DNA from: Puniceicoccaceae bacterium
GTDB lineage: Bacteria; Verrucomicrobiota; Verrucomicrobiia; Opitutales; Coraliomargaritaceae
Direction of reading: 5' to 3'
DNA: 64,000 nt
Assembly (NCBI GenBank): GCA_003331195.1
Contig: QOOZ01000034.1
Span: 16,974 to 80,973 of the forward strand
The position numbers and the translations under genes are program-made. Positions 8,584 through 18,333 of the stretch are shown in pieces; position 1 is the first letter of the stretch, and each line of letters begins with the position of its first letter. The notes beneath the pieces are model-generated. The model was not told the origin of the DNA and searched no databases. It worked only from the letters and a program-made list of their open reading frames with translations.

Positions 8584-8824
8584 GCTCGGGATGGGTGTGA
8601 AATGTTTGTGTTTTTTAAAAAAGTTTTTCCCTTTATTCACTATGCACATAATCCATTCACCTTATTTTACACATTAGAAATCTCTCGTAAAAAGCTTTTA
8701 ATTATAGACTTAAAAAGTTTTTCTATTTAATTACCCCCCATACTGTTACTGAGAGATTTTTATATTAAAAAAGAACTCTTATATAAGCATTGCTAGTAAG
8801 TCCAAAAAACTAAAAATTAACAAC
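8584..8824 (+). promoter_or_regulatory. AT-rich dnaN upstream region with DnaA-box-like sites
   Basis: A 241-base AT-rich gap between pssA and dnaN. It contains TTTTACACA at 8665-8673, an exact match to the relaxed DnaA box TTWTNCACA, and TTATTCACT at 8633-8641 with one mismatch. T-rich and A-rich runs surround them. Such sites are typical of dnaA/dnaN regulatory regions and of oriC, but dnaA itself is absent, and two sites are too few to call an origin. I see no convincing -35/-10 pair or tRNA. Confidence 0.35.
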
Positions 8825-9952
8825 ATGAAGTTCAAGATCAACCAAGACCATTTCAGCAATGGTCTCCAACAAGTTCTCAACGTCGTAGCATCTCGTTCGA
8901 CTATGCCCATTCTTAGCAATGTGCTAATCGAAGCGGAAGAAGGACATATCTCGCTGACGACCACGAATCTTGATCTGGGCATCCGTTGCCGCATCAAGGC
9001 CGAAGTCTCCGACACGGGCAGTATCACTCTTCCGGTCCGTAAACTGGCCACCATAGTTAAAGAATTACCGGTCAATGAAGTTTTCCTTGAGACTAGCAAA
9101 AAAAATCAAGTAAAGATTACATCCGGTGGTTCACTTTTTAAGATCATGGGTATTAGTTCAGAGGAGTTTCCTCCCCTGCCCACCTTCGAAAATCGTAAAG
9201 TTTTCGAACTTTCGCAGGAAGAGATCGTAAACATGCTAAAGAGTGTATCTTACGCACAATCGACAGACGAGAACCGCTATATTCTCAATGGTGTTTATTT
9301 CAAATTTGCCGACGAAAAATTAACACTAGTAGCAACCGACGGCCGGCGCCTTGGGCTTACCGGATTAGATCTAGAGGTGAGTGAAGAAAACACCGGTAGC
9401 CTCATTCTCCCAGCTAAAACAGTAGCCGAGTTAGAGCGGCTTATGGGTAAGGGCGAGAAGGTCAGTATCGCATTCAACGATCGTCAAGCTGCCTTTGAGA
9501 TCGGGCTCGATGAAGCGGGCGACTCTGGTCTCGTTGATCATCTTTATCTGGTTTCCAAAATTGTTGAAGGTAACTATCCAAATTACCGTCAAGTCATCCC
9601 AAAGGAGACCGAACACCGTGTTAAAATAGAACGGGAACTCATGCTCGAGTGTGTACACCGCGCAGCGCTAGTCACATCTGATAAAAGCAATTCTGTTAAG
9701 ATCAAAATCAGCAAGAACCTTCTAGAAATTTCTGGCCAATCTTCCGAATATGGAGAATCCCACGAATCAATGGCCATCGCTTATGACGGCCCTGAAGTGC
9801 AAGTAGCCTTTAACCCCCAGTTCCTTATGGAGCCACTCAAAGCGCTGAACAAAGACGAAGTCTTCTTCGAATTCAAAGATGAACTCAGCCCTGGCCTATT
9901 TAAGACTTTAGACAACTTCATCTGCGTAATTATGCCACTGCGGCTGAATTAA
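8825..9952 (+). CDS. dnaN: DNA polymerase III subunit beta (sliding clamp)
   Basis: The ring-shaped processivity clamp, a homodimer of three-domain subunits that tethers DNA polymerase III and other clamp-binding proteins. At 375 residues it has the standard length, with the start [17 protein letters not shown], the first-domain signature [12 protein letters not shown], the middle-domain ATDGRRLGL and the conserved end [11 protein letters not shown]. The ATG at 8825 is the only sensible start. It usually sits beside dnaA, recF and gyrB; here it stands alone after pssA, followed by a hairpin that may be its terminator. Confidence 0.97.
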   Translation: MKFKINQDHFSNGLQQVLNVVASRSTMPILSNVLIEAEEGHISLTTTNLDLGIRCRIKAEVSDTGSITLPVRKLATIVKELPVNEVFLETSKKNQVKITSGGSLFKIMGISSEEFPPLPTFENRKVFELSQEEIVNMLKSVSYAQSTDENRYILNGVYFKFADEKLTLVATDGRRLGLTGLDLEVSEENTGSLILPAKTVAELERLMGKGEKVSIAFNDRQAAFEIGLDEAGDSGLVDHLYLVSKIVEGNYPNYRQVIPKETEHRVKIERELMLECVHRAALVTSDKSNSVKIKISKNLLEISGQSSEYGESHESMAIAYDGPEVQVAFNPQFLMEPLKALNKDEVFFEFKDELSPGLFKTLDNFICVIMPLRLN

Positions 9953-9974
9953 GAGGTCGAGTTATCTTTTATTT

Positions 9975-9990
9975 CGCGCTAAATAGCGCG
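9975..9990 (+). terminator. Candidate terminator after dnaN
   Basis: CGCGCT, a 4-base loop AAAT, and AGCGCG form a perfect 6-bp stem 23 bases past the dnaN stop. It is followed by a T-rich stretch (CCATTATTCTTTT), though the T-tract is interrupted. It probably ends the dnaN transcript. Confidence 0.5.
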
Positions 9991-10068
9991 CCATTATTCT
10001 TTTCAAACCACAGGGGTTTGTAGGTATGCTTCCTACGCACACACCCGCATGTTGTGTATTACGTAAAT

Positions 10069-10959
10069 ATGTCCGACGGAACCACAGAAGTCCACCATTG
10101 GCTACTCTTCACCTTAGCCATTATCACAATTCTGCTCCCTATCTTGGGTGGGCGTTTCAGTATTCCCATTTGTTCGCTACTAGGACGCTGGTTACGCTGG
10201 TTTCTTTTTGGTGCGCTCTTTGCTTATTTCATTAAAGCATTCGATTTTTCTCTGCGCCCCGATTGGGTACATTTTGTTACAGGTATTGCATTTTGGTTTA
10301 TTGTGGAGACGGGTTACAATTGGACCGCAATCAAAGCCCTTAGTTTTAGCGACTTGCCATTGTTTCCTGAGTTCTACGAAAATAAAGACGGTGATGAATG
10401 GCCTGCAGAAAAACGCTTTATCGACATTAAAGAATGGCTACGTAAGGAAAACTATATTAGGCTTAAGGCCCTCAAGTCTCAACTCTTTGTGGACACTTAT
10501 CTCCGTGCTTCGATTTATGAAAGCAGTGATCAGTTGACCCGCATTCAAATTCTTTTTTTGCCTAAGCGCAAAGGTGGTGCCACTGCTTGTTACACAATTA
10601 GCACGCACGGAAAAGATGGTGGCCGTGTTGTTACCGATAATCATATTCTACCTTATGGAGGCTATTATCCCGAAAGTTGGGAGATGTGCCGCAAACCGCT
10701 GATTGGTTCAATTAAAAGACTCTTGTTACTTCATCATAAAAGAGTTTTGAAGCTTAAGGTAGAGCCAGTGGGGGTTCATGATGACGCCCTGGAAGAACTC
10801 AACGATCACCAGCGCATACTAGAGCGACTAAATACCGAAATAGGTTTCTTTGTTCCCCGTCCTCGCCGAGACGAAGAAGGTAGAATATCCCAAGAAGGTC
10901 GTTACCGCCTTTGGAAAGAAATGTGGCTTATGGCTTATTTTGGTAAGTCTTACGCATAG
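10069..10959 (+). CDS. Hypothetical membrane protein
   Basis: Not recognised. From the ATG at 10069 the protein is 296 residues (a GTG at 10054 would add five). The N-terminal third has about three hydrophobic segments: WLLFTLAIITILLPILGG, a second around LRWFLFGALFAYFIKAF, and a third around VTGIAFWFIVE. The remaining 200 residues are soluble, rich in charged and aromatic residues, ending GRYRLWKEMWLMAYFGKSYA. I see no catalytic motif. It is monocistronic and converges on gnd. A membrane anchor with a cytosolic domain is the plain reading. Confidence 0.75.
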   Translation: MSDGTTEVHHWLLFTLAIITILLPILGGRFSIPICSLLGRWLRWFLFGALFAYFIKAFDFSLRPDWVHFVTGIAFWFIVETGYNWTAIKALSFSDLPLFPEFYENKDGDEWPAEKRFIDIKEWLRKENYIRLKALKSQLFVDTYLRASIYESSDQLTRIQILFLPKRKGGATACYTISTHGKDGGRVVTDNHILPYGGYYPESWEMCRKPLIGSIKRLLLLHHKRVLKLKVEPVGVHDDALEELNDHQRILERLNTEIGFFVPRPRRDEEGRISQEGRYRLWKEMWLMAYFGKSYA

Positions 10960-11042
10960 TAGCGAAGCAAAAATACCCCTACTTGTGAAAGAGTTAAAAA
11001 TTTAAATCTCAGTAAGTTTAAGGGGGTGTTAATTGCTTTGAA

Positions 11043-12548
11043 CTACATTTTTAACTGAGGGCGGTCAGATTTTGGCCAATCAATGTGGTAGAAATTGCCA
11101 CGTTCTTCGTCGGTGCGCTCGTAGGTGTGGGCACCGAAGTAGTCCCGCTGAGCTTGTAAAAGATTTTGCGGGAGGCGAGCGGTGCGATATCCGTCGTAAT
11201 AAGAGAGCGCTGAGCTAAATGTTGGGACCGCCACACCGTGCACCGCTGCGAGCGCGATAACTTTACGCCAGCTGGATTGTGCGTTGTGGATTGCCTCGGA
11301 GAAGTAAGAATCGAGCAGCAAGTTGGCGAGATTCGGATCGCGCTCGTAGGCCTCGGTAATTTTTTGTAAGAAGGCCGCGCGAATAATGCAACCACCACGA
11401 AAAATCTGCGCGATCTCACCAAAGTTGAGTTTCCAGTCATACTCTTCTTGCGCATAAGCCATAAGCTGGAAGCCCTGTGCATAGGAGCAGATCTTGGAGG
11501 CGTAGAGTGCTTCGCGAATCGCTTCAACCATCGCGGCTTTGTCGCCAGTGAAGGCCGCGACTTCCGGACCTTTAAGAATTTTTTCAGCAGCAACGCGCTC
11601 GTCCTTTACCGCAGAGAGGCACCGAGCAAAGACGGCTTCGGCGACAGTTGGAGCAGGAGTGCCCATATCAAGGGCGTTGACTGATGTCCATTTACCTGTG
11701 CCTTTTTGCCCCGCGGTATCGAGTACGACATCCACGAATGGTTTGCCAGTGACGGGATCGGCTTGTTTCAGTATATCGGCGGTAATTTCAATAAGGAAGG
11801 AGTCGAGCTCGCCCTCGCTCCAATTAGTAAATATGTCGCCCATTTCTGCAGGAGTCAGACCGAGGACATTTTGCATAAGATCGTAGGCTTCGCAGATCAT
11901 TTGCATGTCACCGTATTCAATACCATTGTGGACCATCTTGACGTAGTGACCGGCGCCGTCTGGACCAATGTATGCGGTGCAACTGAAGCCACCACTAACG
12001 GGTTTTCCGGGCTCAGCGCCCTCAATGGGTTTACCTGTGCTGGGATCAACTTTGGCCGCGATGGCTTCCCATATCGGCTTGAGGTGTGCCCAAGCCTCAG
12101 GTGTACCACCAGGCATTAGTGAGGGGCCAAAACGTGCCCCCTCCTCGCCCCCTGAAACACCAGAACCGATGAAATGGAGACCTTTTGAGCTGAGTTCCTT
12201 TTCGCGGCGGATTGTGTCGTCCCACTTTGCATTGCCACCGTCAATAATGATGTCACCCTCCTCAAGCAGAGGTAAGAGGCTTTCAATCACCTTGTCGGTG
12301 GCCCATCCAGCTTGTACAAGAATGATGATTTTGCGCGGACGCTTTAAGGATGCGACGAAATTTTCTAAGGTCTCGCAACCCTCAAGGCCACCTGGCGTGC
12401 TTGGATTGGACGAAACGAACTCCTCCATCTTGGAGCTTGTTCGATTAAAGACGGAAATTTTGAAGCCGTGGTCGGCTACATTAAGAGCCAGGTTTTGACC
12501 CATGACTGCAAGGCCAATGAGGCCGATTTCGGAACTTGCTTCAGACAT
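11043..12548 (-). CDS. gnd: 6-phosphogluconate dehydrogenase (decarboxylating)
   Basis: Oxidises 6-phosphogluconate to ribulose 5-phosphate and CO2 with NADP in the pentose phosphate pathway. Visible are the N-terminal Rossmann motif [27 protein letters not shown], the substrate loop [20 protein letters not shown], and [13 protein letters not shown] with the catalytic lysine. The C-terminal helical domain ends [14 protein letters not shown]...FHIDW. I start at the ATG at 12548 ([12 protein letters not shown]), giving 501 residues; a frame-extending ATG 14 codons upstream adds an unrelated leader. No zwf or pgl is adjacent. Confidence 0.96.
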   Translation of the reverse strand: MSEASSEIGLIGLAVMGQNLALNVADHGFKISVFNRTSSKMEEFVSSNPSTPGGLEGCETLENFVASLKRPRKIIILVQAGWATDKVIESLLPLLEEGDIIIDGGNAKWDDTIRREKELSSKGLHFIGSGVSGGEEGARFGPSLMPGGTPEAWAHLKPIWEAIAAKVDPSTGKPIEGAEPGKPVSGGFSCTAYIGPDGAGHYVKMVHNGIEYGDMQMICEAYDLMQNVLGLTPAEMGDIFTNWSEGELDSFLIEITADILKQADPVTGKPFVDVVLDTAGQKGTGKWTSVNALDMGTPAPTVAEAVFARCLSAVKDERVAAEKILKGPEVAAFTGDKAAMVEAIREALYASKICSYAQGFQLMAYAQEEYDWKLNFGEIAQIFRGGCIIRAAFLQKITEAYERDPNLANLLLDSYFSEAIHNAQSSWRKVIALAAVHGVAVPTFSSALSYYDGYRTARLPQNLLQAQRDYFGAHTYERTDEERGNFYHIDWPKSDRPQLKM

Positions 12549-12890
12549 AATGTGTAATGGGAGTTGTGTGAAGAGAAAATGAACCACCACCCATGGTGCA
12601 AGGACAGATGGGCAGCGAATCTGGAATATTAGCCAAGCGGCGAGATATTTAAGTTTGAAGCGAAAAGTAACGATTCATAGAGCGAAACAAAACTATATAA
12701 TTACAATTAAATTTGCATAAATGCATAAAAATAAAAGAGGGCATTTTTAGATGTAAAGTCACTCTAATTTGAACCTAAGGGGCTCTACAGCGCTTAAAAG
12801 ACGAGACCACTTTACCGTGGTGGCGACCTGCTACATGGATAACTAGGATTTAGAATTGTCTTAACTTGGTATACCTGTGATTGTGACCTT
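12549..12890. other. 342-base intergenic region, divergent promoters expected
   Basis: The gap between the divergent gnd and the hypothetical gene at 12891 must carry promoters for both. It is AT-rich in the middle (about 12,680-12,750), with a tandem 8-mer TGCATAAA twice at 12714-12729. I see no RNA gene, no strong terminator and no credible small coding frame. Confidence 0.4.
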
Positions 12891-13490
12891 ATGGAAGTAG
12901 TGGCTCATATCTCAACAAAATGGCGTCAGCGTATGTTTTTTATGTTTTTCATGGTCTTCGGAATCGCGGCGTGGTTTCTCTACGATGGTTACATTTTATG
13001 GCCGGACGAAGCTCAGCGCCATGTCGAATATTTAAAGATTAAAGATACGCTAATTGAAGCTGGTGGCGCGGTGGATGAAGAGAGCACATCTGTCCGTTTA
13101 GCTTGGGAGCGTCATGCGCGCGAAATGGATTATAGGCGCAACATTCCTAGAGAGCGCACTGACGGCGATATTAAAGAGCAGCGCGTAATTGGTTGGACAA
13201 TGATGATCGTAGCGCTGCTGCATGGAGTATGGATCGCTTGGAACCACACGTTGCAAGTCCGCGCGGAAGGCGATATTGTGATTGGCGCTTCAGGTCAACG
13301 GGTTGAACTCGATTCAATCACAGCAATCGATCGCAAAAAATGGAAGGACAAGAGCATTGCCTACGGTATTTATGAAGAAGGCGGTAAGCAGCGCCGCCTT
13401 TGTTTAGACGAGCACAAATTCAAAGGCTGCGAAGCGATCATTATCGAAGCTGATAGGCGAATTAAAGCGCGTGCCGAGCAAGGTGAATAG
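12891..13490 (+). CDS. Hypothetical membrane protein
   Basis: A 199-residue protein of unknown function. Residues about 15-36 (MFFMFFMVFGIAAWFLYDGYI) form one membrane segment and 102-118 (IGWTMMIVALLHGVWIAW) a second. The charged region between them contains LAWERHAREMDYRRNIP. The C-terminal 75 residues look like a small soluble beta domain (RAEGDIVIGASGQRVELDSI...IDRKKWKDKSIAYGIY), reminiscent of PH-like domains in small membrane proteins, but this is only an impression. No partner genes are close by; comF follows after 161 bases. Confidence 0.75.
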   Translation: MEVVAHISTKWRQRMFFMFFMVFGIAAWFLYDGYILWPDEAQRHVEYLKIKDTLIEAGGAVDEESTSVRLAWERHAREMDYRRNIPRERTDGDIKEQRVIGWTMMIVALLHGVWIAWNHTLQVRAEGDIVIGASGQRVELDSITAIDRKKWKDKSIAYGIYEEGGKQRRLCLDEHKFKGCEAIIIEADRRIKARAEQGE

Positions 13491-13651
13491 TATTTTTTAC
13501 TAGGTATCAATCTGTGCCCATGAGCTTGTGGGATTAACTAACCCCCAATAAGAGATGGATTATTTAATGGAACATATTATGCGTTAATCTTGTTGAGTCC
13601 GCTCAAGCAAAAGCGGTGTCTCGACAGCGATGAAAGATCACGCTAATCACT

Positions 13652-14389
13652 ATGCCTTTAATTTCAATTCTCACGCAACTCACGCAACCACTGGTTGAGA
13701 TCTTTTATCCCAGGAGCTGTTTACATTGTGGTGACGCGGTGGAACATTCGGACTACCAGTTTCTTTGCAGTGCATGTAGCCGTGAGCTCTTCCTCTCGAA
13801 CCCGCCGAGTTGTTCGACTTGTGGATATCCCTTTTTTGGAATGCTAGCGGGCCCGCGCGTCTGTCCGCATTGCACCGAATTGGATCCCCTCTTTGAGCAG
13901 GGAAAAACTCTCTTTTTAGCAAAAGGCCCCGCCCGTTCAATCATCCACGCATTGAAATATCAATTTGGGTTCTATGTGCTGGAGGATGTAAAGGTGATGA
14001 TCGCGAAGGTTCCCTCCTATAAAGCCTATTTTGATGGCGCAATTCTCGTTCCCGTGCCCCTCCACCCAACGAAAGAGCGCGAGCGAGGTTTTAATCAAAG
14101 CCTAGTGATCGCTAAAAGTTTAAAGGACGCTACCATGGCGAAAGATTTACAAAACTTACTCGTTCGCAAGGTGTATACACAAACACAGACCCGATTAAGC
14201 CGTACTGCCCGTCACCAAAATGTGAAAAATGCCTTTGCCTTGGCTTCCGATGCCGTTGTAATCCCAAATCAAACTTACATTTTAATAGACGACGTATTTA
14301 CTACGGGATCGACGCTCAACTCTTGTGCCGCTGTCCTCCTCGAAGCAGGCGCAACTCAAATCAAAGTGGCCACCCTTGGTCATGGCTAG
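13652..14389 (+). CDS. comF: ComF family protein / amidophosphoribosyltransferase-like
   Basis: Two N-terminal zinc-type cysteine pairs (CLHCGDA, LCSACS) and further CSTCG and CPHC pairs precede a phosphoribosyltransferase domain. That domain has [17 protein letters not shown] and the PRPP-binding loop [12 protein letters not shown] (about 210-221). ComF proteins take part in DNA uptake in competent bacteria, probably as cytosolic partners of the ComFA helicase and DprA. In non-competent species the family is called GntX. The length of 245 residues is usual. It lies 53 bases before accD and may share a transcript. Confidence 0.88.
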   Translation: MPLISILTQLTQPLVEIFYPRSCLHCGDAVEHSDYQFLCSACSRELFLSNPPSCSTCGYPFFGMLAGPRVCPHCTELDPLFEQGKTLFLAKGPARSIIHALKYQFGFYVLEDVKVMIAKVPSYKAYFDGAILVPVPLHPTKERERGFNQSLVIAKSLKDATMAKDLQNLLVRKVYTQTQTRLSRTARHQNVKNAFALASDAVVIPNQTYILIDDVFTTGSTLNSCAAVLLEAGATQIKVATLGHG

Positions 14390-14442
14390 CTCTTGCCGCA
14401 GCGCTTTCTTTCAACCATTTCTTAATTCAAATTTGTTAAATT

Positions 14443-15297
14443 ATGGCACTCTTCGGAAAACCACAGTACTCGACCGTCACCGTTAAGAAAAAAGACATCC
14501 CAAAGGATCTTTGGACGAAATGTCCCAAAACTGGCGAGATTATTTATAACCGCGTCCTTAAAGAAAACCTCATGGTTGTCCCAAACAGTGGCTATCATTT
14601 TCCACTTAAAGCACGCGACCGCATTGCCTCTATGCTGGATGAGGGGACTTTTGAAGAGATGGACATGGGTGTGTATTCAATTGACCCTTTAGAGTTCAAC
14701 GCCACATCCTCTTATCCTGAAAAATTAAAGCAGAACCAGGACAAAACCAAAGAGACGGACACGGTTATCTCTGGAATGGGTGTAATGGGCGGCATGCCTG
14801 TGAGTATCACGGTGATGGATTTTCGCTTTATGGCAGCCAGCCTTGGCTCGGCTGCCGGCGAGAAGATAACCCGTGCCATTGAGCGTGGCATAGAGAAAAG
14901 CTGCCCCGTTATCATCGTATCCGCATCAGGCGGTGCGCGTATGCAGGAAGGCATTCTTAGCTTAATGCAACTAGCTAAGACGAGTGCCGCACTGGCAAAG
15001 TTGAGCGAGGCCGGGCTACCCTACTTCTCGATTTTGACGAATCCGACTATGGCTGGCGTCATGGCAAGTTATGCATCACTGGGCGATGTAATTATCGCTG
15101 AACCTGAAGCTCTTATTGGTTTTGCAGGGCCTCGCGTGATCAAAGAAACCACCCAACAAGATCTACCTGCAGGTTTCCAAACCTCAGAGTTTCTACTCGA
15201 ACGCGGCTTAGTTGATATAATCGTGCCCCGTCTCGAAATGCGCGACCGCATGATCAATTTAATGAAGGCGCTATACGGCGCAAAGAAGCACGCTTAA
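14443..15297 (+). CDS. accD: Acetyl-CoA carboxylase carboxyltransferase subunit beta
   Basis: Transfers the carboxyl group from biotin to acetyl-CoA together with AccA, the committed step of fatty acid synthesis. The crotonase-fold core is intact, with [18 protein letters not shown], the oxyanion segment [12 protein letters not shown] and [11 protein letters not shown]. The N-terminal zinc ribbon is degenerate: of the usual C-xx-C...C-xx-C only Cys27 remains (TKCPKTG), and the other positions read Thr30, Val46 and Ser49 (VVPNSGYHF). The length of 284 residues is normal, so this is substitution rather than truncation. accA is not in the window. Confidence 0.93.
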   Translation: MALFGKPQYSTVTVKKKDIPKDLWTKCPKTGEIIYNRVLKENLMVVPNSGYHFPLKARDRIASMLDEGTFEEMDMGVYSIDPLEFNATSSYPEKLKQNQDKTKETDTVISGMGVMGGMPVSITVMDFRFMAASLGSAAGEKITRAIERGIEKSCPVIIVSASGGARMQEGILSLMQLAKTSAALAKLSEAGLPYFSILTNPTMAGVMASYASLGDVIIAEPEALIGFAGPRVIKETTQQDLPAGFQTSEFLLERGLVDIIVPRLEMRDRMINLMKALYGAKKHA

Positions 15298-15333
15298 ATT
15301 GACTACGGGAAACATTTCCTTAGTCAAAATTCC

Positions 15334-16590
15334 ATGCCTGATTACGCGGACATTCTTGATTATCTCTATGCGCTAAAAAACAGAGGCTCTAAGTATGGCA
15401 TAGAGCGCATGCACTCACTTGTTGAGGCGCTAGGGCACCCGGAGCAGAAGTTCCCTGTAATACACGTAGCTGGAACCAACGGAAAAGGTTCGGTCTGCGC
15501 AATGCTAGAAGCGATGTATAGAGATAATGGATACAAGGTTGGATTTTTTAGTTCGCCACATCTTGTCCATCTCGGTGAACGCGTTCAGGTCGACCGACAG
15601 ATACTTTCCGAGCGCGAGATCGTTCGATACATCGAGCAGCTTCGCCCCATCGCAACCCAGCTAGGTAAGAGCGATCCCAACCTCCACCCCACTTTCTTCG
15701 AGTTTATTGCGGCAATGGCCTTCCTTAGGTTCGCGAGGGCGTCAGTAGATATCGCTTGCATCGAGACAGGACTTGGTGGTCGGCTTGACGCGACCAATGT
15801 TGTCGATCCTGAGCTAAGTATCATCACCACTATAAGCCTTGATCACTGTGATATACTCGGAGATACACTCGCGGCAATAGCGGGCGAAAAAGCGGGTATC
15901 ATCAAACCTAGAAAACCTGTTCTAATGGGTAAACTTCCCCCTGAGGCAGATGCGCTTGTCCGCCGCGTGGCTAAGGAGCGAGGCTGTAAACTTTACGCAC
16001 TTGTCGACCGTTTTCCTGATGAGACAGGACTCCCACGGACTAATCTGGCGGGTGGCTTTCAGCGCTGGAATGCAGGGCTCGCTACTTATGCGATCGAGCT
16101 TCTGTCCAAGCGCTTCCCTGTCCGATCGACGACCGCACTTGAACAAGTCGAATGGGCAGGCCGCTGGCAGACTCTTGAACTTGACGGGCGCAAGCTCATC
16201 CTCGATGCGACTCATAATCCTGAGGGCGCTGCTACGCTGAAACAAAACCTCTCCAGCTTTTCCGAACAACCGATTATTATCGCGGGCACTCTCGGGGAAG
16301 ACCGTGCCCTAAGCCTCATGGCGGTCGTTGCTCAACACGCTCGCGAGCTCTACCTAGTTGCACCTAAGCAAGACCGCGCGACGTCGACCGAATTTTTAAA
16401 AAGTTGCCTAGATCGTGAGGCCATTGAAAGCGATCTTTCCACCCTCTTCCCTAAGCCTGGCCGTTGCGCAGTCGGCAAGCCAGGCGACACTATCCTATTG
16501 ACGGGCTCTATCTATCTGATCGGAGAAGCTATGGCGCGCATCCAAGGCGCGAGGTCGGGTGAAGGTAGCAGGCTGCAAGACAAGATTTAA
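15334..16590 (+). CDS. folC: Bifunctional folylpolyglutamate synthase / dihydrofolate synthase
   Basis: A Mur-ligase-family enzyme that adds glutamate to dihydropteroate and polyglutamylates folates, using ATP. The P-loop is [16 protein letters not shown] (about 48-63), followed by the [16 protein letters not shown] loop, [14 protein letters not shown] and [23 protein letters not shown]. The C-terminal domain has [11 protein letters not shown]. The 418 residues match the family. It starts 36 bases after accD; accD-folC adjacency is common and suggests one operon. Confidence 0.95.
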   Translation: MPDYADILDYLYALKNRGSKYGIERMHSLVEALGHPEQKFPVIHVAGTNGKGSVCAMLEAMYRDNGYKVGFFSSPHLVHLGERVQVDRQILSEREIVRYIEQLRPIATQLGKSDPNLHPTFFEFIAAMAFLRFARASVDIACIETGLGGRLDATNVVDPELSIITTISLDHCDILGDTLAAIAGEKAGIIKPRKPVLMGKLPPEADALVRRVAKERGCKLYALVDRFPDETGLPRTNLAGGFQRWNAGLATYAIELLSKRFPVRSTTALEQVEWAGRWQTLELDGRKLILDATHNPEGAATLKQNLSSFSEQPIIIAGTLGEDRALSLMAVVAQHARELYLVAPKQDRATSTEFLKSCLDREAIESDLSTLFPKPGRCAVGKPGDTILLTGSIYLIGEAMARIQGARSGEGSRLQDKI

Positions 16591-16665
16591 ATTCTATCTA
16601 TAATAGTAGGTGTTTCCTTGGCTTATAGATTGCGTCATTTTTGGTAGCTACAATACTGTAGATTA

Positions 16666-18333
16666 ATGCACGTCTCCGAACTCACGCTCCTGCTAAATCT
16701 TGGCTTTATCGTTATTACGGCTGCGGGTTTTGCCTTCCTTGGTAAGCTAGTGAAGATGCCCTCAATTGTTGCCTATATAATAGCGGGCATGGTTCTAGGG
16801 CCAGGACTAGGGATTGTGCAGTTAGATCATTCGCTGGAGTTGATTTCGGAGCTCGGCATTGCCCTACTTCTCTTTCTTGTCGGACTGGAGTTGAGCCTGC
16901 AAAAGATCAAAGACCTTGGCCGTGTGGCCATGATTCTTGGCGGCCTGCAAGTGCCAATGACGGCAGCAGGGGCTTATGTTATTTCGACCTTGATGGGATT
17001 TAGCGTAATGGAATGTGTCTTTCTCGCGGCTACGGTGACATTTAGTAGTACGGTGGTGGTGATCAAACTGCTCGACCAAAAGGGCGCGACGAGTCGACTC
17101 TATGGGCGCATCGCGATCTCCCTTTTTCTGGCACAGGATATCGTGGTCATCATCGGACTGACGATTTTGAGCGGGCTAGGCTCTGGCGGTGGCGAATCTT
17201 TTGAGATGGTCGCACTCACGAAGAGCTTAGGTATCGCATTCGCGGGGATGGTTATACTTCTTTTGGTCTCACTGTTCGCATCGCGCTATGTATTGCCGAA
17301 ACCGTTTGCTTGGGCTTCACGCTCCCCAGACACGGTCTTTATCTGGGCGCTCTGCTGGTGCTTTCTGGTCGTATTACTAGCGCACCAATTTCACCTCTCG
17401 GTCGAGATTGGTGCTTTTCTTGCAGGTATTGCAATCGCGCAGTTGCCGATCCACGAAGATCTACATCGGCGACTGCATCCATTGATGACTTTCTTTGTGG
17501 CGGTCTTTCTTGTCACGCTAGGAATCCAGATGGACATCTCTGTCTTGGGTGAAGTTTGGAAGTATGCCCTCGGCCTGAGTGTTTTCGTTATTATCGCGAA
17601 ACCTTTAATTGTTTTTATAATTTTGAGTAGATTGCGTTATAGCGAATACACTGCTTTTCAAGCCGCGACGGCGAGTGGCCAGGTAAGTGAGTTTGCCTTT
17701 ATCCTGCTCGGCCTTGGAGCGGGTGCTGGTTTGATCGAAGGCAGAGTGGTCTCTCTTGGCGGTATGGTTGGAATATTGACCATCGCGATTTCGTCCTATC
17801 TCATCTTATACAGTGATCCGCTTTATGGCGCTTTCCAGAAGCTGGGGATTTTGAAATTTTTTAAAGCGAAACAAGAACCCGATACGGAAGAGCAGCATTC
17901 GTACGAGGGTCATGTGATCGTGGTAGGAATGAACGCACTTGGGCGGGAGGTTGTGAAACAACTTTCAGGTCGGGGCGAAACCGTGTTAGCGATCGACACT
18001 GACCCAAGAAAATTGGAAGGGCTAAATTGTGCGGAAACTTTGATTGGCAGCGTGGAGTATGAATCGGCGGTCGAAGAGATCGGGCTAAGTCGTGCGAGAC
18101 TGGTTATCTCAGCGCTTCAGATTGAAGACACCAATCATCTGTTGGCTTATCGTTGTCGCTCGGCGGGCGTATCGTGTGCGATCCACGCTTTTGATATTTC
18201 AGTGGTTGAGGATTTGTTGGATTTGGACACGGCCTATATGTTCATGCCTGCCTTTGACGCCGTGCGTGAGCAGTTGGCAATATTTGATCAAATAGAGCGT
18301 GTTGATAAGAACGAGGAGGACATCCCGCTATGA
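16666..18333 (+). CDS. KefB-type cation:proton antiporter with TrkA-N domain (first of pair)
   Basis: A CPA2-family monovalent cation/proton antiporter. About 12 membrane segments lie in residues 1-390, including [17 protein letters not shown] and the [15 protein letters not shown] segment of the family. An NAD-binding TrkA-N (RCK) domain follows at about 415-530 ([18 protein letters not shown]). Such proteins move K+ or Na+ against H+, with gating by the RCK domain. The length of 555 residues is usual for the YbaL/KefB type. The stop overlaps the next antiporter gene by four bases (ATGA). Substrate cannot be told from sequence. Confidence 0.88.
   Translation: MHVSELTLLLNLGFIVITAAGFAFLGKLVKMPSIVAYIIAGMVLGPGLGIVQLDHSLELISELGIALLLFLVGLELSLQKIKDLGRVAMILGGLQVPMTAAGAYVISTLMGFSVMECVFLAATVTFSSTVVVIKLLDQKGATSRLYGRIAISLFLAQDIVVIIGLTILSGLGSGGGESFEMVALTKSLGIAFAGMVILLLVSLFASRYVLPKPFAWASRSPDTVFIWALCWCFLVVLLAHQFHLSVEIGAFLAGIAIAQLPIHEDLHRRLHPLMTFFVAVFLVTLGIQMDISVLGEVWKYALGLSVFVIIAKPLIVFIILSRLRYSEYTAFQAATASGQVSEFAFILLGLGAGAGLIEGRVVSLGGMVGILTIAISSYLILYSDPLYGAFQKLGILKFFKAKQEPDTEEQHSYEGHVIVVGMNALGREVVKQLSGRGETVLAIDTDPRKLEGLNCAETLIGSVEYESAVEEIGLSRARLVISALQIEDTNHLLAYRCRSAGVSCAIHAFDISVVEDLLDLDTAYMFMPAFDAVREQLAIFDQIERVDKNEEDIPL

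Noticed and set aside
10965..11038. Terminator between the convergent 10,959 and 11,043 gene ends
   Set aside because: AAGCAA/TTGCTT and CCCC/GGGG pairs exist, but they are interrupted by bulges with a long loop and no T-tract, so the call is too weak.
12549..12890. tRNA or small RNA gene between gnd and the membrane protein gene
   Set aside because: No cloverleaf, no CCA-type end and no T-loop consensus GGTTCRANTCC seen; only a tandem 8-mer repeat.
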